64,000 bases of DNA from contig NZ_CP125296.1 in the NCBI RefSeq assembly GCF_030412785.1, positions 2,170,001 to 2,234,000 on the forward strand. Direction: 5' to 3'. The position numbers and the translations under genes are program-made. Within the stretch, counting starts at the first letter, position 1. Each line of letters starts with the position of its first letter. Source of the stretch: Paraburkholderia sabiae (lineage in GTDB: Bacteria; Pseudomonadota; Gammaproteobacteria; Burkholderiales; Burkholderiaceae). Below the pieces are notes generated by a model. That model made no database searches. It was given only the letters and a program-made list of their open reading frames with translations, and had not been told where the DNA came from. Shown here in pieces: positions 25,272-33,640 of the stretch.

Positions 25272-26468
25272 TCAGATCACTCCATCGGCTTGCAGCTTCT
25301 GAATCTCAGCTTCCGACCGGCCCAGTTCGCGCAATATCGCCACGCTGTGCTCGCCCAGCGCAGGCACGGGATCCATCCGGGCATCGAAGCTGTCGACGTT
25401 GGCGGGCGGCCGCAGCGCCTGCAACTCGCCCGCAGGCGAACCGACGGCGGTGAATCGCTCGCGCGCATGCAGTTGCGGATGCTCCCACAAATCGCCGATC
25501 TGATTGACGGCGGCGTTCGCAATCTGCGCCTCGTCGAGACGCGCAATCACCTCCTGTGCCGTGAGACTCGCAAACGTCTCCTCGATGATCGCTTTCAACG
25601 CTGCACGATTTTCCGAGCGGCGCACGTTGGCATCGAAGCGCGCGTCGGCGGCAAGTTCGGGGCGGCGCAGCACGACATCGCAGAACAGTGTCCACTCGCG
25701 TTCGTTTTGGAGGCCGAGCATCACGACGCGGTTATCGCCTGCCCTGAACGGGCCATACGGATAAATGGTGGCGTGCGCCGCGGCGCTTCGTCCGGGTGGC
25801 TGCTGGCCGTCGTAAGCGTAGTACATCGGGAAGCCCATCCATTCGCTGAGCGCTTCGAGCATCGACACTTCGACATGCGAACCTTCTCCGCTGATTCCGC
25901 GTTGCAGCAGCGCACTCAGAATACCCGTGTACGCATACATGCCGGCAGCGATATCGGCGATCGAGACGCCGGCCTTCGCGGGCTCGTCAGGCGTGCCCGT
26001 GACAGAGAGAAAGCCGGCCTCGCTCTGTATCAGCAGATCGTAGGCCTTCTTGTCGCGATAGGGACCATCGTCGCCATAGCCCGAGATGTCGCAGACGATG
26101 AGCTTCGCGTGTTTCACATGCAAGTCCTCGAACGACAAACCCATGCGTGCAGCCGCGCCAGGCGCAAGGTTCTGCACGAGAACGTCTGCCTGCGCGATCA
26201 GTTCGCCCAGCACCGCCTGCGCCGCGGGCTGCTTCAGATCCAGCGTCAGGCTTTCCTTCGAGCGGTTGGTCCAGACGAAGTGCGAGGCCAGTCCGCGCGT
26301 GCGATGGTCGTAGGCGCGCGCGAAATCGCCGACGCCGGGCCGCTCCACCTTGATGACGCGCGCGCCGAGATCGGCGAGCTGGCGCGTGCAGAACGGCGCG
26401 GCAATCGCGTGTTCCAGCGTGATCACGGTGAGGCCGTTTAGCGGGCCCTTGCGGTTGGGTTCTGGCAT
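25272..26468 (-). CDS. ict: CaiB/BaiF family (class III) CoA-transferase, probable itaconate CoA-transferase
   Basis: A 398-residue type III CoA-transferase. The N-terminal PLNGLTVITLEHAIAAPFCTR element and TLDLKQPAAQAVLGELIAQADVLVQN are family features. The catalytic aspartate lies in KKAYDLLIQSEAGFLSVTG (about residue 143). Length and motif order are normal. It should transfer CoA from a donor such as succinyl-CoA to a dicarboxylic acid. Position between the hydratase and the lyase genes (46 bp and 3 bp) matches the itaconate CoA-transferase gene of the Pseudomonas aeruginosa rip/ict-ich-ccl operon. The acid specificity is an inference from that order; related transferases act on mesaconate or succinate. 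Confidence 0.8.
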   Translation of the reverse strand: MPEPNRKGPLNGLTVITLEHAIAAPFCTRQLADLGARVIKVERPGVGDFARAYDHRTRGLASHFVWTNRSKESLTLDLKQPAAQAVLGELIAQADVLVQNLAPGAAARMGLSFEDLHVKHAKLIVCDISGYGDDGPYRDKKAYDLLIQSEAGFLSVTGTPDEPAKAGVSIADIAAGMYAYTGILSALLQRGISGEGSHVEVSMLEALSEWMGFPMYYAYDGQQPPGRSAAAHATIYPYGPFRAGDNRVVMLGLQNEREWTLFCDVVLRRPELAADARFDANVRRSENRAALKAIIEETFASLTAQEVIARLDEAQIANAAVNQIGDLWEHPQLHARERFTAVGSPAGELQALRPPANVDSFDARMDPVPALGEHSVAILRELGRSEAEIQKLQADGVI

Positions 26469-26513
26469 GGCTTGTCTCGCCTCGCTGTTGTTCGCGTGCT
26501 GACTCGCGCTTGG

Positions 26514-27368
26514 CTATTTGAACTCGGCGCTGGCTTGCATCGCCAGTTGACCTTTTGGACCACGCGCCCAAAGTCTCGCAATGTCGCCCTCGATCTTGCC
26601 GTTGACCGAAAACGGCGCGATGTCGAACAACGGGCTGACAGCCTTGAATTCGAAACTGCCGATCTCTCTTTCCGGATGCGCGGCGCGCAGCGTTTCCATC
26701 AGCAGCGTAGCGATTAGCGGCCCATGCACGACGAGGCCCGGATAGCCTTCTTCCTGCATCGCGTAGGGGCGGTCGTAGTGGATGCGGTGGCCGTTGAAGG
26801 TCAGCGCCGAATAGCGCATCAGCAGCACGGGGTCCGGCGTGACGGTGCGGCTGAACTGCTCGTCGGTGGGTGCGGTCACGGGTTCGGGCGCGGCAGCGCC
26901 GGGCGTCGGTGCATCGCGATAGACGATGTCGTGCTCTTCGCGAATGGCCACGCCGCTCGCGCCGCTGATTTCGTGCTGCACGGTGACGAACACCAACTGG
27001 CCGCTGCGCCCCGACTTGCTTTGAATGCCCTTGATCGTGGAGACGCGCCGGATCGGCTCGCCCACGGTCAGCGCTTTCAGAAACGCCAGCCTGCCGCCCG
27101 CCCACATGCGTCGCGGCAGCGTGATCGGCGGCAGAAAAGCGCCGCGCTTCGGATGACCGTCCGGCCCGATGTTCGACTGGCGCTCGCCCGGCAGAAAGTA
27201 CAGCCAATGCCAAAGCGGCGGTAGTTCTGACGGCATCACGCCGGCATCGGCTGCGTCGAGCGTCGCCTGCATGAGGCGAGCAGGCGCCTCGGTGACATGA
27301 TCCGTGCTTTCGACGCTGCGGCCGACCCAGGCATCGAACGATTCGCCGTTGTCAGAAGTCTTTTGCAT
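26514..27368 (-). CDS. ich: MaoC-like dehydratase, probable itaconyl-CoA hydratase
   Basis: A 284-residue hydratase made of two hot-dog folds. The N-terminal half resembles FAS1-like dehydratases (PPLWHWLYFLP, LPRRMWAGGRLAF). The C-terminal half has YSALTFNGHRIHYDRPYA, the hydratase-2-type catalytic motif with the Asp/His pair, then GYPGLVVHGPLIATLL. The nearest described relatives are itaconyl-CoA hydratase (Ich) and mesaconyl-C4-CoA hydratase, both of this size. Together with the transferase and lyase it would convert itaconyl-CoA to (S)-citramalyl-CoA. It starts 15 bp before the acyl-CoA dehydrogenase stop on the operon side, in the same transcription direction. Confidence 0.8.
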   Translation of the reverse strand: MQKTSDNGESFDAWVGRSVESTDHVTEAPARLMQATLDAADAGVMPSELPPLWHWLYFLPGERQSNIGPDGHPKRGAFLPPITLPRRMWAGGRLAFLKALTVGEPIRRVSTIKGIQSKSGRSGQLVFVTVQHEISGASGVAIREEHDIVYRDAPTPGAAAPEPVTAPTDEQFSRTVTPDPVLLMRYSALTFNGHRIHYDRPYAMQEEGYPGLVVHGPLIATLLMETLRAAHPEREIGSFEFKAVSPLFDIAPFSVNGKIEGDIARLWARGPKGQLAMQASAEFK

Positions 27369-27383
27369 TGAAAACCCCGATCG

Positions 27384-28556
27384 TCAGTAGGACCGTGGAA
27401 GCTGCAATACATGCTCGGCCACGTGCCCCAGAATCATGTTGGTGGAAATGGGCGCGACCTGATACAGACGCGTTTCGCGGAACTTGCGCTCCACATCGTA
27501 TTCGCAGGCAAATCCGAAGCCGCCATGCGTCTGCAGACACGCGTTGGCGGCTTCCCAACTGGCCTTGGCGGCAAGGTACTTCGCCATATTCGCTTCGACA
27601 CCCGCATTCTCGCGCGCATCGATCTTCTCGCACGCGCGCCAGCGCATCAGGTTGGCGGCCTCGAGTTCGATGAAGCATTCGGCCAGCGGAAACTGGATGC
27701 CCTGGTTCTGGCCAATCGGACGTCCGAAGACCTTGCGCTCGCTCGCATAGTCGCGCGCTTTTTCGAGGAACCAGTAACCGTCGCCGATACACTCGGCGGC
27801 AATCAGCGTGCGCTCGGCGTTCAGGCCGTCGAAGATCACTTTCAGCCCTTTGCCTTCGGTGCCCAGCAGCGCATCTTCGGGCAACTCCAGGTTGTCGAAG
27901 AACAGCTCGTTGGTCTCGTGATTGACCATGTTGAGAATGGGCTGCACCGTGAGGCCATTACCGATCGCCTTGTCCAGTTCGACGATGAAACACGACAGAC
28001 CGTCGCTCTTCTTCTGCACCTGATCGATCGGCGTGGTGCGTGCGAGCAGAATCAGGAGATCGCTGTGCTGGACGCGCGAAATCCACACCTTCTGTCCATT
28101 GATGACCCAGCGGCCGTCCTTTTTCACCGCCGTCGTCTTGAGCTTCGTCGTGTCGCTGCCCGTGGTGGGTTCGGTCACGCCCATCGATTGCACGCGCAGT
28201 TCGCCCGCAGCGATGCGCGGCAGATAGCGCTGCTTCTGTTCTTCCGTGCCGCTGAACACGATCGTGTTCATCACGTACATCTGGCCGTGGCACGCGCCCG
28301 AGTTGCCGCCCGAGCGGTTGATCTCTTCCATGATGACGGAGGCCTCCGCCATCGACAGCCCCGGACCGCCGTATTCCTGCGGGATCAGCGCAGCAAGCCA
28401 GCCAGCCCTGGTGAGCGCGTCGACGAATTCCTCGGGATAGCCGCGCTTCTCGTCGATCAGCCGGTGATACTCGGACGGAAACTGGTTGCACAGCGCACGC
28501 ACCGCGTCGCGGATCGCCTGGTACTGGTCGGGCGTAGAAAAGATGGCAGCGCTCAT
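27384..28556 (-). CDS. Acyl-CoA dehydrogenase with an unusual active-site motif
   Basis: A 390-residue flavoprotein of the acyl-CoA dehydrogenase family, first gene of the minus-strand operon. The flavin and substrate signatures are SMGVTEPTTGSDTTKLKTTAV, WVINGQKVWIS, ALLGTEGKGLKVIFDGLNAERT (about residue 225) and QTHGGFGFACEYDVERKFRET. Near the C-terminus the canonical YEGT motif is replaced by YQVAPISTNM, so the usual catalytic base is absent at that position. The homologous gene in the Pseudomonas rip operon (PA0879) occupies the same place. Its exact reaction in this pathway is not established. Confidence 0.85.
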   Translation of the reverse strand: MSAAIFSTPDQYQAIRDAVRALCNQFPSEYHRLIDEKRGYPEEFVDALTRAGWLAALIPQEYGGPGLSMAEASVIMEEINRSGGNSGACHGQMYVMNTIVFSGTEEQKQRYLPRIAAGELRVQSMGVTEPTTGSDTTKLKTTAVKKDGRWVINGQKVWISRVQHSDLLILLARTTPIDQVQKKSDGLSCFIVELDKAIGNGLTVQPILNMVNHETNELFFDNLELPEDALLGTEGKGLKVIFDGLNAERTLIAAECIGDGYWFLEKARDYASERKVFGRPIGQNQGIQFPLAECFIELEAANLMRWRACEKIDARENAGVEANMAKYLAAKASWEAANACLQTHGGFGFACEYDVERKFRETRLYQVAPISTNMILGHVAEHVLQLPRSY

Positions 28557-28629
28557 GGAGGCGTCTCGTCTGTTTGCTTTCGTTGTTCCATACTAATATT
28601 TGATGGATAGACAGAAAAATAGAATTCTC

Positions 28630-28643
28630 TGATCGATGCATCA
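28630..28643. promoter_or_regulatory. Palindrome in the divergent LysR promoter
   Basis: TGAT (28630-28633) and ATCA (28640-28643) form a dyad around CGATGC, extended to CTGAT/ATCAG. It lies in the 111-bp gap between the divergent acyl-CoA dehydrogenase operon and the LysR gene, near the LysR start. This gap is AT-richer than its surroundings and should carry both promoters. Confidence 0.4.
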
Positions 28644-28667
28644 GTTTTCGGCATCAAGGTACCTGCG

Positions 28668-29597
28668 ATGGATCTCAAACAACTACGCGCCTTCGTCACC
28701 GTGGCCGAAACCGGCAACGTCACTCGCGCGGCGAGCCTGCTTAACCTCGTGCAGCCCGCCGTGTCGCGCCAGCTGCGTCTGCTCGAAGAGGACATGGGAA
28801 CGGAGCTGTTCGAGCGCGGTCGCCACGGCATGCAGCTCACGCCTTCGGGCAGGACCATGCTCGAATATGCGCGCCGCATCCTCAATGAGGTGGCGCGCGC
28901 CAAGGCCGAGATTCAGCCTACGGACGAGCCTGTTGCGGGCATCGTGAGCGTCGGTCTGCTCGCCAGCACATCGGATCTGCTGGCCACGCTGCTGGCGGGC
29001 GAAGTCGCGCGGCGCTATCCGCACATCCGCCTGCGGCTGACCATCGGTTACGCGGGGCACCTGCAAGATTGGCTCGAAGCCGGGGACATCGACGCCGCCC
29101 TGCTCTACAAGCAGAAGGAAACGCCCGCATTGCACGTAAAGGCGCTGCTGGAGGAAGGACTCTGGGCCGTCGCCACGCCGTCCGCAGGCCTGTCCCACAA
29201 GCGCCCGCTCGCGTTCTCGCGCGTCGCGCGCGAGCCTTTCGTCCTGCCCGCCGCGCCGCATGGTCTGCGCGCCGCGATCGAGCACGCCGCGGCCGAAGCC
29301 GGTGTGACGCTGAATGTATTCGCCGAAACCAATTCTGTGAACGTACAGAAAGAACTGGTCGCGCAAGGTCATGGCTGGACGATTCTCCCGGCCGTGTGCG
29401 TAAAGGACGAAGTCGAACGCGGCGTGTTGTGTGCCGCGCCGCTGGCATCGCCGGGACTGCAACGCACCGTAGTGCTGGCCGCGCCGAGCAGCCGCCAGGC
29501 CACCGCGCCTGTGAGATGTGTGGTCGGTGCGCTGATGGACTGTGTGAAGACCACGTTCGATCAGGGCCGCTGGCCCGACGCGCGTTGGCTCGGTTGA
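28668..29597 (+). CDS. LysR-family regulator of the itaconate-type operon
   Basis: A 309-residue LysR regulator. MDLKQLRAFVTVAETGNVTRAASLLN with LVQPAVSRQLRLLEEDMG is the helix-turn-helix, and FERGRHGMQLTPSGRTMLEYARR completes the winged domain and linker. GIVSVGLLASTSD begins the effector domain. It is divergent from the acyl-CoA dehydrogenase gene, as the RipR-like LysR regulator is in Pseudomonas aeruginosa, where itaconate induces the operon. Effector identity here is inferred. AAGGT upstream of ATG provides the ribosome-binding site. Confidence 0.91.
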   Translation: MDLKQLRAFVTVAETGNVTRAASLLNLVQPAVSRQLRLLEEDMGTELFERGRHGMQLTPSGRTMLEYARRILNEVARAKAEIQPTDEPVAGIVSVGLLASTSDLLATLLAGEVARRYPHIRLRLTIGYAGHLQDWLEAGDIDAALLYKQKETPALHVKALLEEGLWAVATPSAGLSHKRPLAFSRVAREPFVLPAAPHGLRAAIEHAAAEAGVTLNVFAETNSVNVQKELVAQGHGWTILPAVCVKDEVERGVLCAAPLASPGLQRTVVLAAPSSRQATAPVRCVVGALMDCVKTTFDQGRWPDARWLG

Positions 29598-29692
29598 ACA
29601 CGATCCGCAAGTGGATCAACTAACGAAACGGGGACCGGCTCAATACAACTGACCACACTGACTGCAGTATTCGGGGGGACGAAAACAGGTCA

Positions 29693-30226
29693 GTGAGTAT
29701 GAGCGAAGCCGTTTCAAACGCACCTTCTGAAAAGTTAAGAACACCGTTCTTTCCCGCCGATCACTGCCAGATTGCGCCAGTGCACGCGTGGGAAGCCGAC
29801 GCGCAGCCATCGCTACTTGAACGCGGAGACAACCGCACCAGACTGATCGGTTTCGAAGCTTGCCTCGTGAGCGCGCACAAATGGAACATCGACTATCCGG
29901 GGCCCAGCTTCAAGGCGGAAAGATCCGTCGATAACGGCATCATCGAAACGCTGTCTCTTTCCGTCACGACGCTCGGGCCGACAAGCTACAACATCAAGAC
30001 GAGCGGGTACCTGTACGACGCAGTCTCAGGCGCGTTCTTCGGAATGATCGATCTTCGATATTTCGGAAAGCGAATGCCGAGAACGCTCACGTTCGATCTC
30101 AAAGAGCACCGCTTCCCCATTTCGACACAGATAGAAATCCGCTTTGCAGTCGACGGCGGCGGAACGCCGTCCGTGCCGAAGCCGCCCACGATCACCAGCG
30201 TAACCCTTGTACTTGAGGAAGGCTGA
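29693..30226 (+). CDS. Hypothetical protein upstream of flgE
   Basis: A 177-residue protein with no recognised domain. There is no signal peptide or membrane helix. The middle has alternating hydrophobic residues suggesting beta structure: IETLSLSVTTLGPTSYN, AFFGMIDLRYFG, and closing ITSVTLVLEEG. This looks like a small beta-sandwich or jelly-roll. Starts are GTG at 29693 or ATG at 29699; the upstream AACAGG is a weak ribosome-binding site. It is followed 56 bp later by flgE on the same strand. A role with the flgE/EF-hand pair is possible from position only. Confidence 0.62.
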   Translation: MSMSEAVSNAPSEKLRTPFFPADHCQIAPVHAWEADAQPSLLERGDNRTRLIGFEACLVSAHKWNIDYPGPSFKAERSVDNGIIETLSLSVTTLGPTSYNIKTSGYLYDAVSGAFFGMIDLRYFGKRMPRTLTFDLKEHRFPISTQIEIRFAVDGGGTPSVPKPPTITSVTLVLEEG

Positions 30227-30282
30227 TTCAACAGACGGCAGTGAATGTCCATTGCCACCGTCATTCGCGAAGGGAAACACTC

Positions 30283-31518
30283 ATGAGCTATCAAACTGGC
30301 CTTAGCGGTCTATCCGCTGCGTCTACCGATCTCGATGTGATCGGGAACAACATTGCGAACGCGAATACTGTCGGGTTCAAAAGCTCGACGGCACAATTCG
30401 CGGACATGTACGCCAATGCGGTCGTCGCGTCCACGAACCACCAGATCGGCATCGGCACGCAGTTGTCGACGGTCGAACAGAACTTTTCGAACGGCACTTT
30501 CACGAAGTCCGATCAGCCACTCGATATCGCAATCAACGGAAATGGCTTTTTCCAGCTCTCGAATGGCGGTTCATTGGCGTATTCGAGAAACGGCGTGTTT
30601 CACCTCGACAAGACCGGCTACATCACGAACGCTCAGGGGCAACAGCTCATGGGCTACTTGCCCGGTTCGAACGGACAGATGAACACCGGTGCTCCGAGTC
30701 CGATCCGCATCTCGACGGCCGACGTGCCGCCCGTCGCGACAAAGTCGATTGCCGCCTCCTTTAATCTCGACTCTCAAACCGCGATCCCGACGAACTCGCC
30801 ATTCAATCCGGCCGATCCGACAACCTTCAGTTACTCCCAACCTATCCCGATCTACGACTCGCTTGGCGGCACCCAGATGGTGTCCGTCTACTTCGTCAAG
30901 CAAGCCACCGGCCAATACGAGGTCTATGGAACGTCGGGACCGAATGCGACGCCCGTTGGTCCGAACGCAACGGGCGATCTGGGAACCATTACGTTCAACA
31001 ACTCTGGTCAGCTTACGTCAGCAGGCGCCAACAACCTGAGCTTCACAATTCCGAACGCCGCAGACAACGGTGCCACCACGCAATCCCTGTCGCTCGATTT
31101 GACGGGCACGACCCAATACGGCGGGAAGACGGGCATCATCAGCCTGCTGCCCGATGGCAACAGCTCAGGGCAACTCACATCGTTCTCCGTCGGCGAGGAC
31201 GGCACGCTGACGGGCGCGTATTCGAATGGCGCCACGCGTGCTCTCGGGCAGATCGTTCTTGCAACGTTTGCGAATCCGAATGGGCTCGTGAATCTGGGCA
31301 ACAACCTGTATGGCCAGACGTCGGAATCGGGAACGGCGCAAGTGTCCGCTCCGGGGGCGACCAATCACGGCGTTCTGGAAGGTGGCGAGACCGAGAATTC
31401 GAATGTCGATCTGACCTCGCAACTCGTCAATCTGATCACGGCGCAGCGCAACTATCAGGCCAATGCGCAAACGATCAAAACGCAGCAATCGATCGATCAG
31501 ACCATCATCAATATCTGA
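30283..31518 (+). CDS. flgE: Flagellar hook protein FlgE (orphan copy)
   Basis: A 411-residue FlgE. The N-terminus MSYQTGLSGLSAASTDLDVIGNN and IANANTVGFKSSTAQFADMYANA is the rod/hook helical motif; SKSDQPLDIAINGNGFFQL-type residues (near 80-95) follow. The central D1-D2 domains are present (FNLDSQTAIP, IYDSLGGTQMVSVYFV) and the C-terminal coiled part ends in VDLTSQLVNLITAQRNYQANAQTIKTQQ. Size is normal, and the ATG at 30283 is preceded by AGGGAAA. FlgE subunits polymerise outside the cell as the hook. No other flagellar gene is in the window, so this is a stray or second hook gene. Confidence 0.93.
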   Translation: MSYQTGLSGLSAASTDLDVIGNNIANANTVGFKSSTAQFADMYANAVVASTNHQIGIGTQLSTVEQNFSNGTFTKSDQPLDIAINGNGFFQLSNGGSLAYSRNGVFHLDKTGYITNAQGQQLMGYLPGSNGQMNTGAPSPIRISTADVPPVATKSIAASFNLDSQTAIPTNSPFNPADPTTFSYSQPIPIYDSLGGTQMVSVYFVKQATGQYEVYGTSGPNATPVGPNATGDLGTITFNNSGQLTSAGANNLSFTIPNAADNGATTQSLSLDLTGTTQYGGKTGIISLLPDGNSSGQLTSFSVGEDGTLTGAYSNGATRALGQIVLATFANPNGLVNLGNNLYGQTSESGTAQVSAPGATNHGVLEGGETENSNVDLTSQLVNLITAQRNYQANAQTIKTQQSIDQTIINI

Positions 31519-31534
31519 TTGCCAGGACAACGCG

Positions 31535-32161
31535 ATGAACGTCACTCCGCCGTTGGGTTCGCTTTTCACCAACTTCGTCAATCAGGAAGCGAAGAAAGCT
31601 CAACAGAAGTATCTGGCGGAAAGCGGCGGGCAGCCACGCAGCGTTGCGGAAACACGCACGAACGTCATCAAGGACGCGCAGATCGCGTCGGCGCGAGACG
31701 CGAAAGCCGATGCCGACGCGATGAAAGCGAACGCAGCCGCAATCGAGCATTTCGCAAAACTCGGCATCGCAATGACGTCGGGATCGTTTGCATCGTTGTA
31801 CAAGAGTGAGGTCGAAAACGCGACGGACCAGAACAGCGACGGCGTGATCTCGTTATCGGAACTCGATCAGCAAGTGCGTGCCGGCGGCGGAACCCATGCG
31901 CAGGCGAACTTGCTGTACGCAGCGATGGATGAAAACGGCGATGGTTCCGTTTCGGCACAGGAGTTCAAGGATAGCCTGCCCAATCCTTTTGCTACTCCGG
32001 AGTTCATGCAGCAGATGAAAACCAGTATCGAGCAATTTCAGAAGCAGGCGAACCCGAACGGACAGATCGTCGTCGAACCTGGCGACAGTACGCCCGTTCA
32101 GGTGAACACCGGACTGGTTCTCGGCAGCCTGGCGATGGAACTGTACTACGGCGGAAAGTAA
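31535..32161 (+). CDS. Two-EF-hand protein following flgE
   Basis: A 208-residue protein, 16 bp after flgE and probably co-transcribed with it. Two EF-hand loops are clear: DQNSDGVISLSEL and DENGDGSVSAQEF (about residues 98-145), each with acidic residues at loop positions 1, 3, 5 and 12 in good order. The N-terminal half is helical and charged (AKKAQQKYLAESGG), without a signal peptide. EF-hands bind calcium; the partner is unknown. The ATG at 31535 was preferred to an upstream start that would overlap flgE. Confidence 0.8.
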   Translation: MNVTPPLGSLFTNFVNQEAKKAQQKYLAESGGQPRSVAETRTNVIKDAQIASARDAKADADAMKANAAAIEHFAKLGIAMTSGSFASLYKSEVENATDQNSDGVISLSELDQQVRAGGGTHAQANLLYAAMDENGDGSVSAQEFKDSLPNPFATPEFMQQMKTSIEQFQKQANPNGQIVVEPGDSTPVQVNTGLVLGSLAMELYYGGK

Positions 32162-32181
32162 GAACATGTCGCTGAACAACA

Positions 32182-33219
32182 CTACGCCGCCAGCCTTTCG
32201 ATTCGCACTTCCGTTTCGCTCTCATTGAATGCTGTCAGGTCGTTCAGTTCGAGCGAACGGATGCTGTCCGTCATGAAATCGACGAACACGCGAATCCGTG
32301 AAGGCAGATGCTGCCGGCAAAGGTAACTGATGTAGTGGCCCTGGTCGTCGGGTTCATGCTGTCTCAACGCCGCAATGATCTCGTCGCCCGCCTTGTGAGC
32401 TTTGAGCAGATACGCGGGAATTTGCGCGATTCCATCTCCGTCGAGTACAGCGTTCAGTACCAGTTCGGGATCGTTGAAAGTCAGATGCGCTGTCGGCAGG
32501 AATTTTCGTGAATGGCCGTCGACCTTGAATTCCCACTCTGCAATACGACCATTCGATAAGCGCCGGTTGATGCAATCGTGATTCTCAAGCTCGTCCAGTG
32601 TCTGTGGCAGACCGTGTCTGCGCGCATAGCTGCGCGAGGCGCAAAGTATCAATTGCATGGGCACGAGTTGCCTGGCGATGACGCTGGAATCCTGAATGAA
32701 TCCTTCACGGAACGCGACGTCGATTTGCTGTCCGGCGAAGTCCGCCGTCTTGTCGTCGAGGAGAAGTTCCAGCGCGATTTCCGGGTACTTTTCAGAGAAG
32801 CGCGAGAGCAAAGGCGCCACGACCTTGCGGCCGAATCCGATCGTCGAGCTGATTCGAAGCAGGCCGCGCGGCGGTCCCTGGCGCAGGTCCCGAAGATCGC
32901 TCATCGCCTCGACGATTTGCGCCACGCCTTGATTGCAGTTCTGGAAGAACCGTTCGCCTTCCAGCGTCAGTCGCGTCGAACGCGTCGTTCTCTGGAAAAG
33001 ACGTGTGCCCAGTTGCATTTCGAGTTTCTGCACGCTTCTGCAGACGGACGAACGTCCGACGCCAAGGCGGTCGCCCGCTGCAGCAAAACTACCTTCGGTC
33101 GCGACAGCCATGAATGCAATGATGCCGGCGTAGCTCGTCGAAAGACAGGAAGACAGTCCGTCGGCATTGTTCGACACGCCGACACGAAACGCGCGGCATG
33201 ATGTATCCCGTTGGTCCAT
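32182..33219 (-). CDS. LysR-family transcriptional regulator (CrgA-like subgroup)
   Basis: A 345-residue LysR regulator. The helix-turn-helix is FMAVATEGSFAAAGDRLGVGRSSVCRSVQKLEMQLG, described here in parts: GSFAAAGDRLGVG then SSVCRSVQKLE. The linker has LFQRTTRSTRLTLEGERFF, and PRGLLRISSTIGFGR starts the effector domain. The reading frame is 30-35 residues longer at the N-terminus than usual, so the true start is probably nearer GIIAFMAV; no clear start codon resolves this. It is convergent with the EF-hand gene and divergent from a response regulator. The effector is unknown. Confidence 0.88.
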   Translation of the reverse strand: MDQRDTSCRAFRVGVSNNADGLSSCLSTSYAGIIAFMAVATEGSFAAAGDRLGVGRSSVCRSVQKLEMQLGTRLFQRTTRSTRLTLEGERFFQNCNQGVAQIVEAMSDLRDLRQGPPRGLLRISSTIGFGRKVVAPLLSRFSEKYPEIALELLLDDKTADFAGQQIDVAFREGFIQDSSVIARQLVPMQLILCASRSYARRHGLPQTLDELENHDCINRRLSNGRIAEWEFKVDGHSRKFLPTAHLTFNDPELVLNAVLDGDGIAQIPAYLLKAHKAGDEIIAALRQHEPDDQGHYISYLCRQHLPSRIRVFVDFMTDSIRSLELNDLTAFNESETEVRIERLAA

Positions 33220-33640
33220 TGATAGCTCCCGCTGACAACAATGAGTCGCGGTACACCTGGCGACTGATCGATCTCATCGACCATGAAGAAAATATAGTCG
33301 CGGGACTTTCACCGAACCATTCTACGGATGGCGGACGCGGCACAATACATAAGCGTTGGAGGCTTATACAAAGGTTTAAGGCGTCGTCGCCTGTCTCGAA
33401 GCAAAGGGGAAAAGGTTGCGCCACGCAATCGCGGCGTCAGAAAGACGCGCCGCCGCCCACCCTATATGAAAGTATGAGACGGCCGGCTACGTTTGTATGA
33501 TTTTCGGCGGTTATCGCGGGAAATATGCTGGACTGATGCACCTCTTCACGCGCGGCTCATCGCGTCGTGAAGTGCATCATCCAGAACATCGATGATGCAA
33601 TGACGCAGTGCGTGCAAGTACTTTTAGTGAAGGTCGCCAC
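33220..33640. other. Intergenic region between LysR and the receiver-domain gene
   Basis: A stretch of about 420 bp without a convincing gene, holding the divergent promoters of the LysR gene and the response-regulator gene. The 33534-33579 inverted repeat described next is its only clear structure, and TGATGCA recurs once more at 33593-33599. The part at 33290-33480 shows nothing recognisable. Confidence 0.5.
33534..33579. repeat. Long imperfect inverted repeat upstream of the receiver gene
   Basis: TGATGCAC (33534-33541) pairs with GTGCATCA (33572-33579), and inside it TTCACG (33545-33550) pairs with CGTGAA (33566-33571). Together they give a 46-bp dyad about 60 bp before the response-regulator start. 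A further direct copy of TGATGCA sits at 33593-33599. It could be a dimeric regulator site or an RNA stem. Confidence 0.45.

Noticed and set aside
24384..26441. Long plus-strand reading frame over the lyase and CoA-transferase genes
   Set aside because: Composition typical of an antisense shadow; both minus-strand genes are family-consistent.
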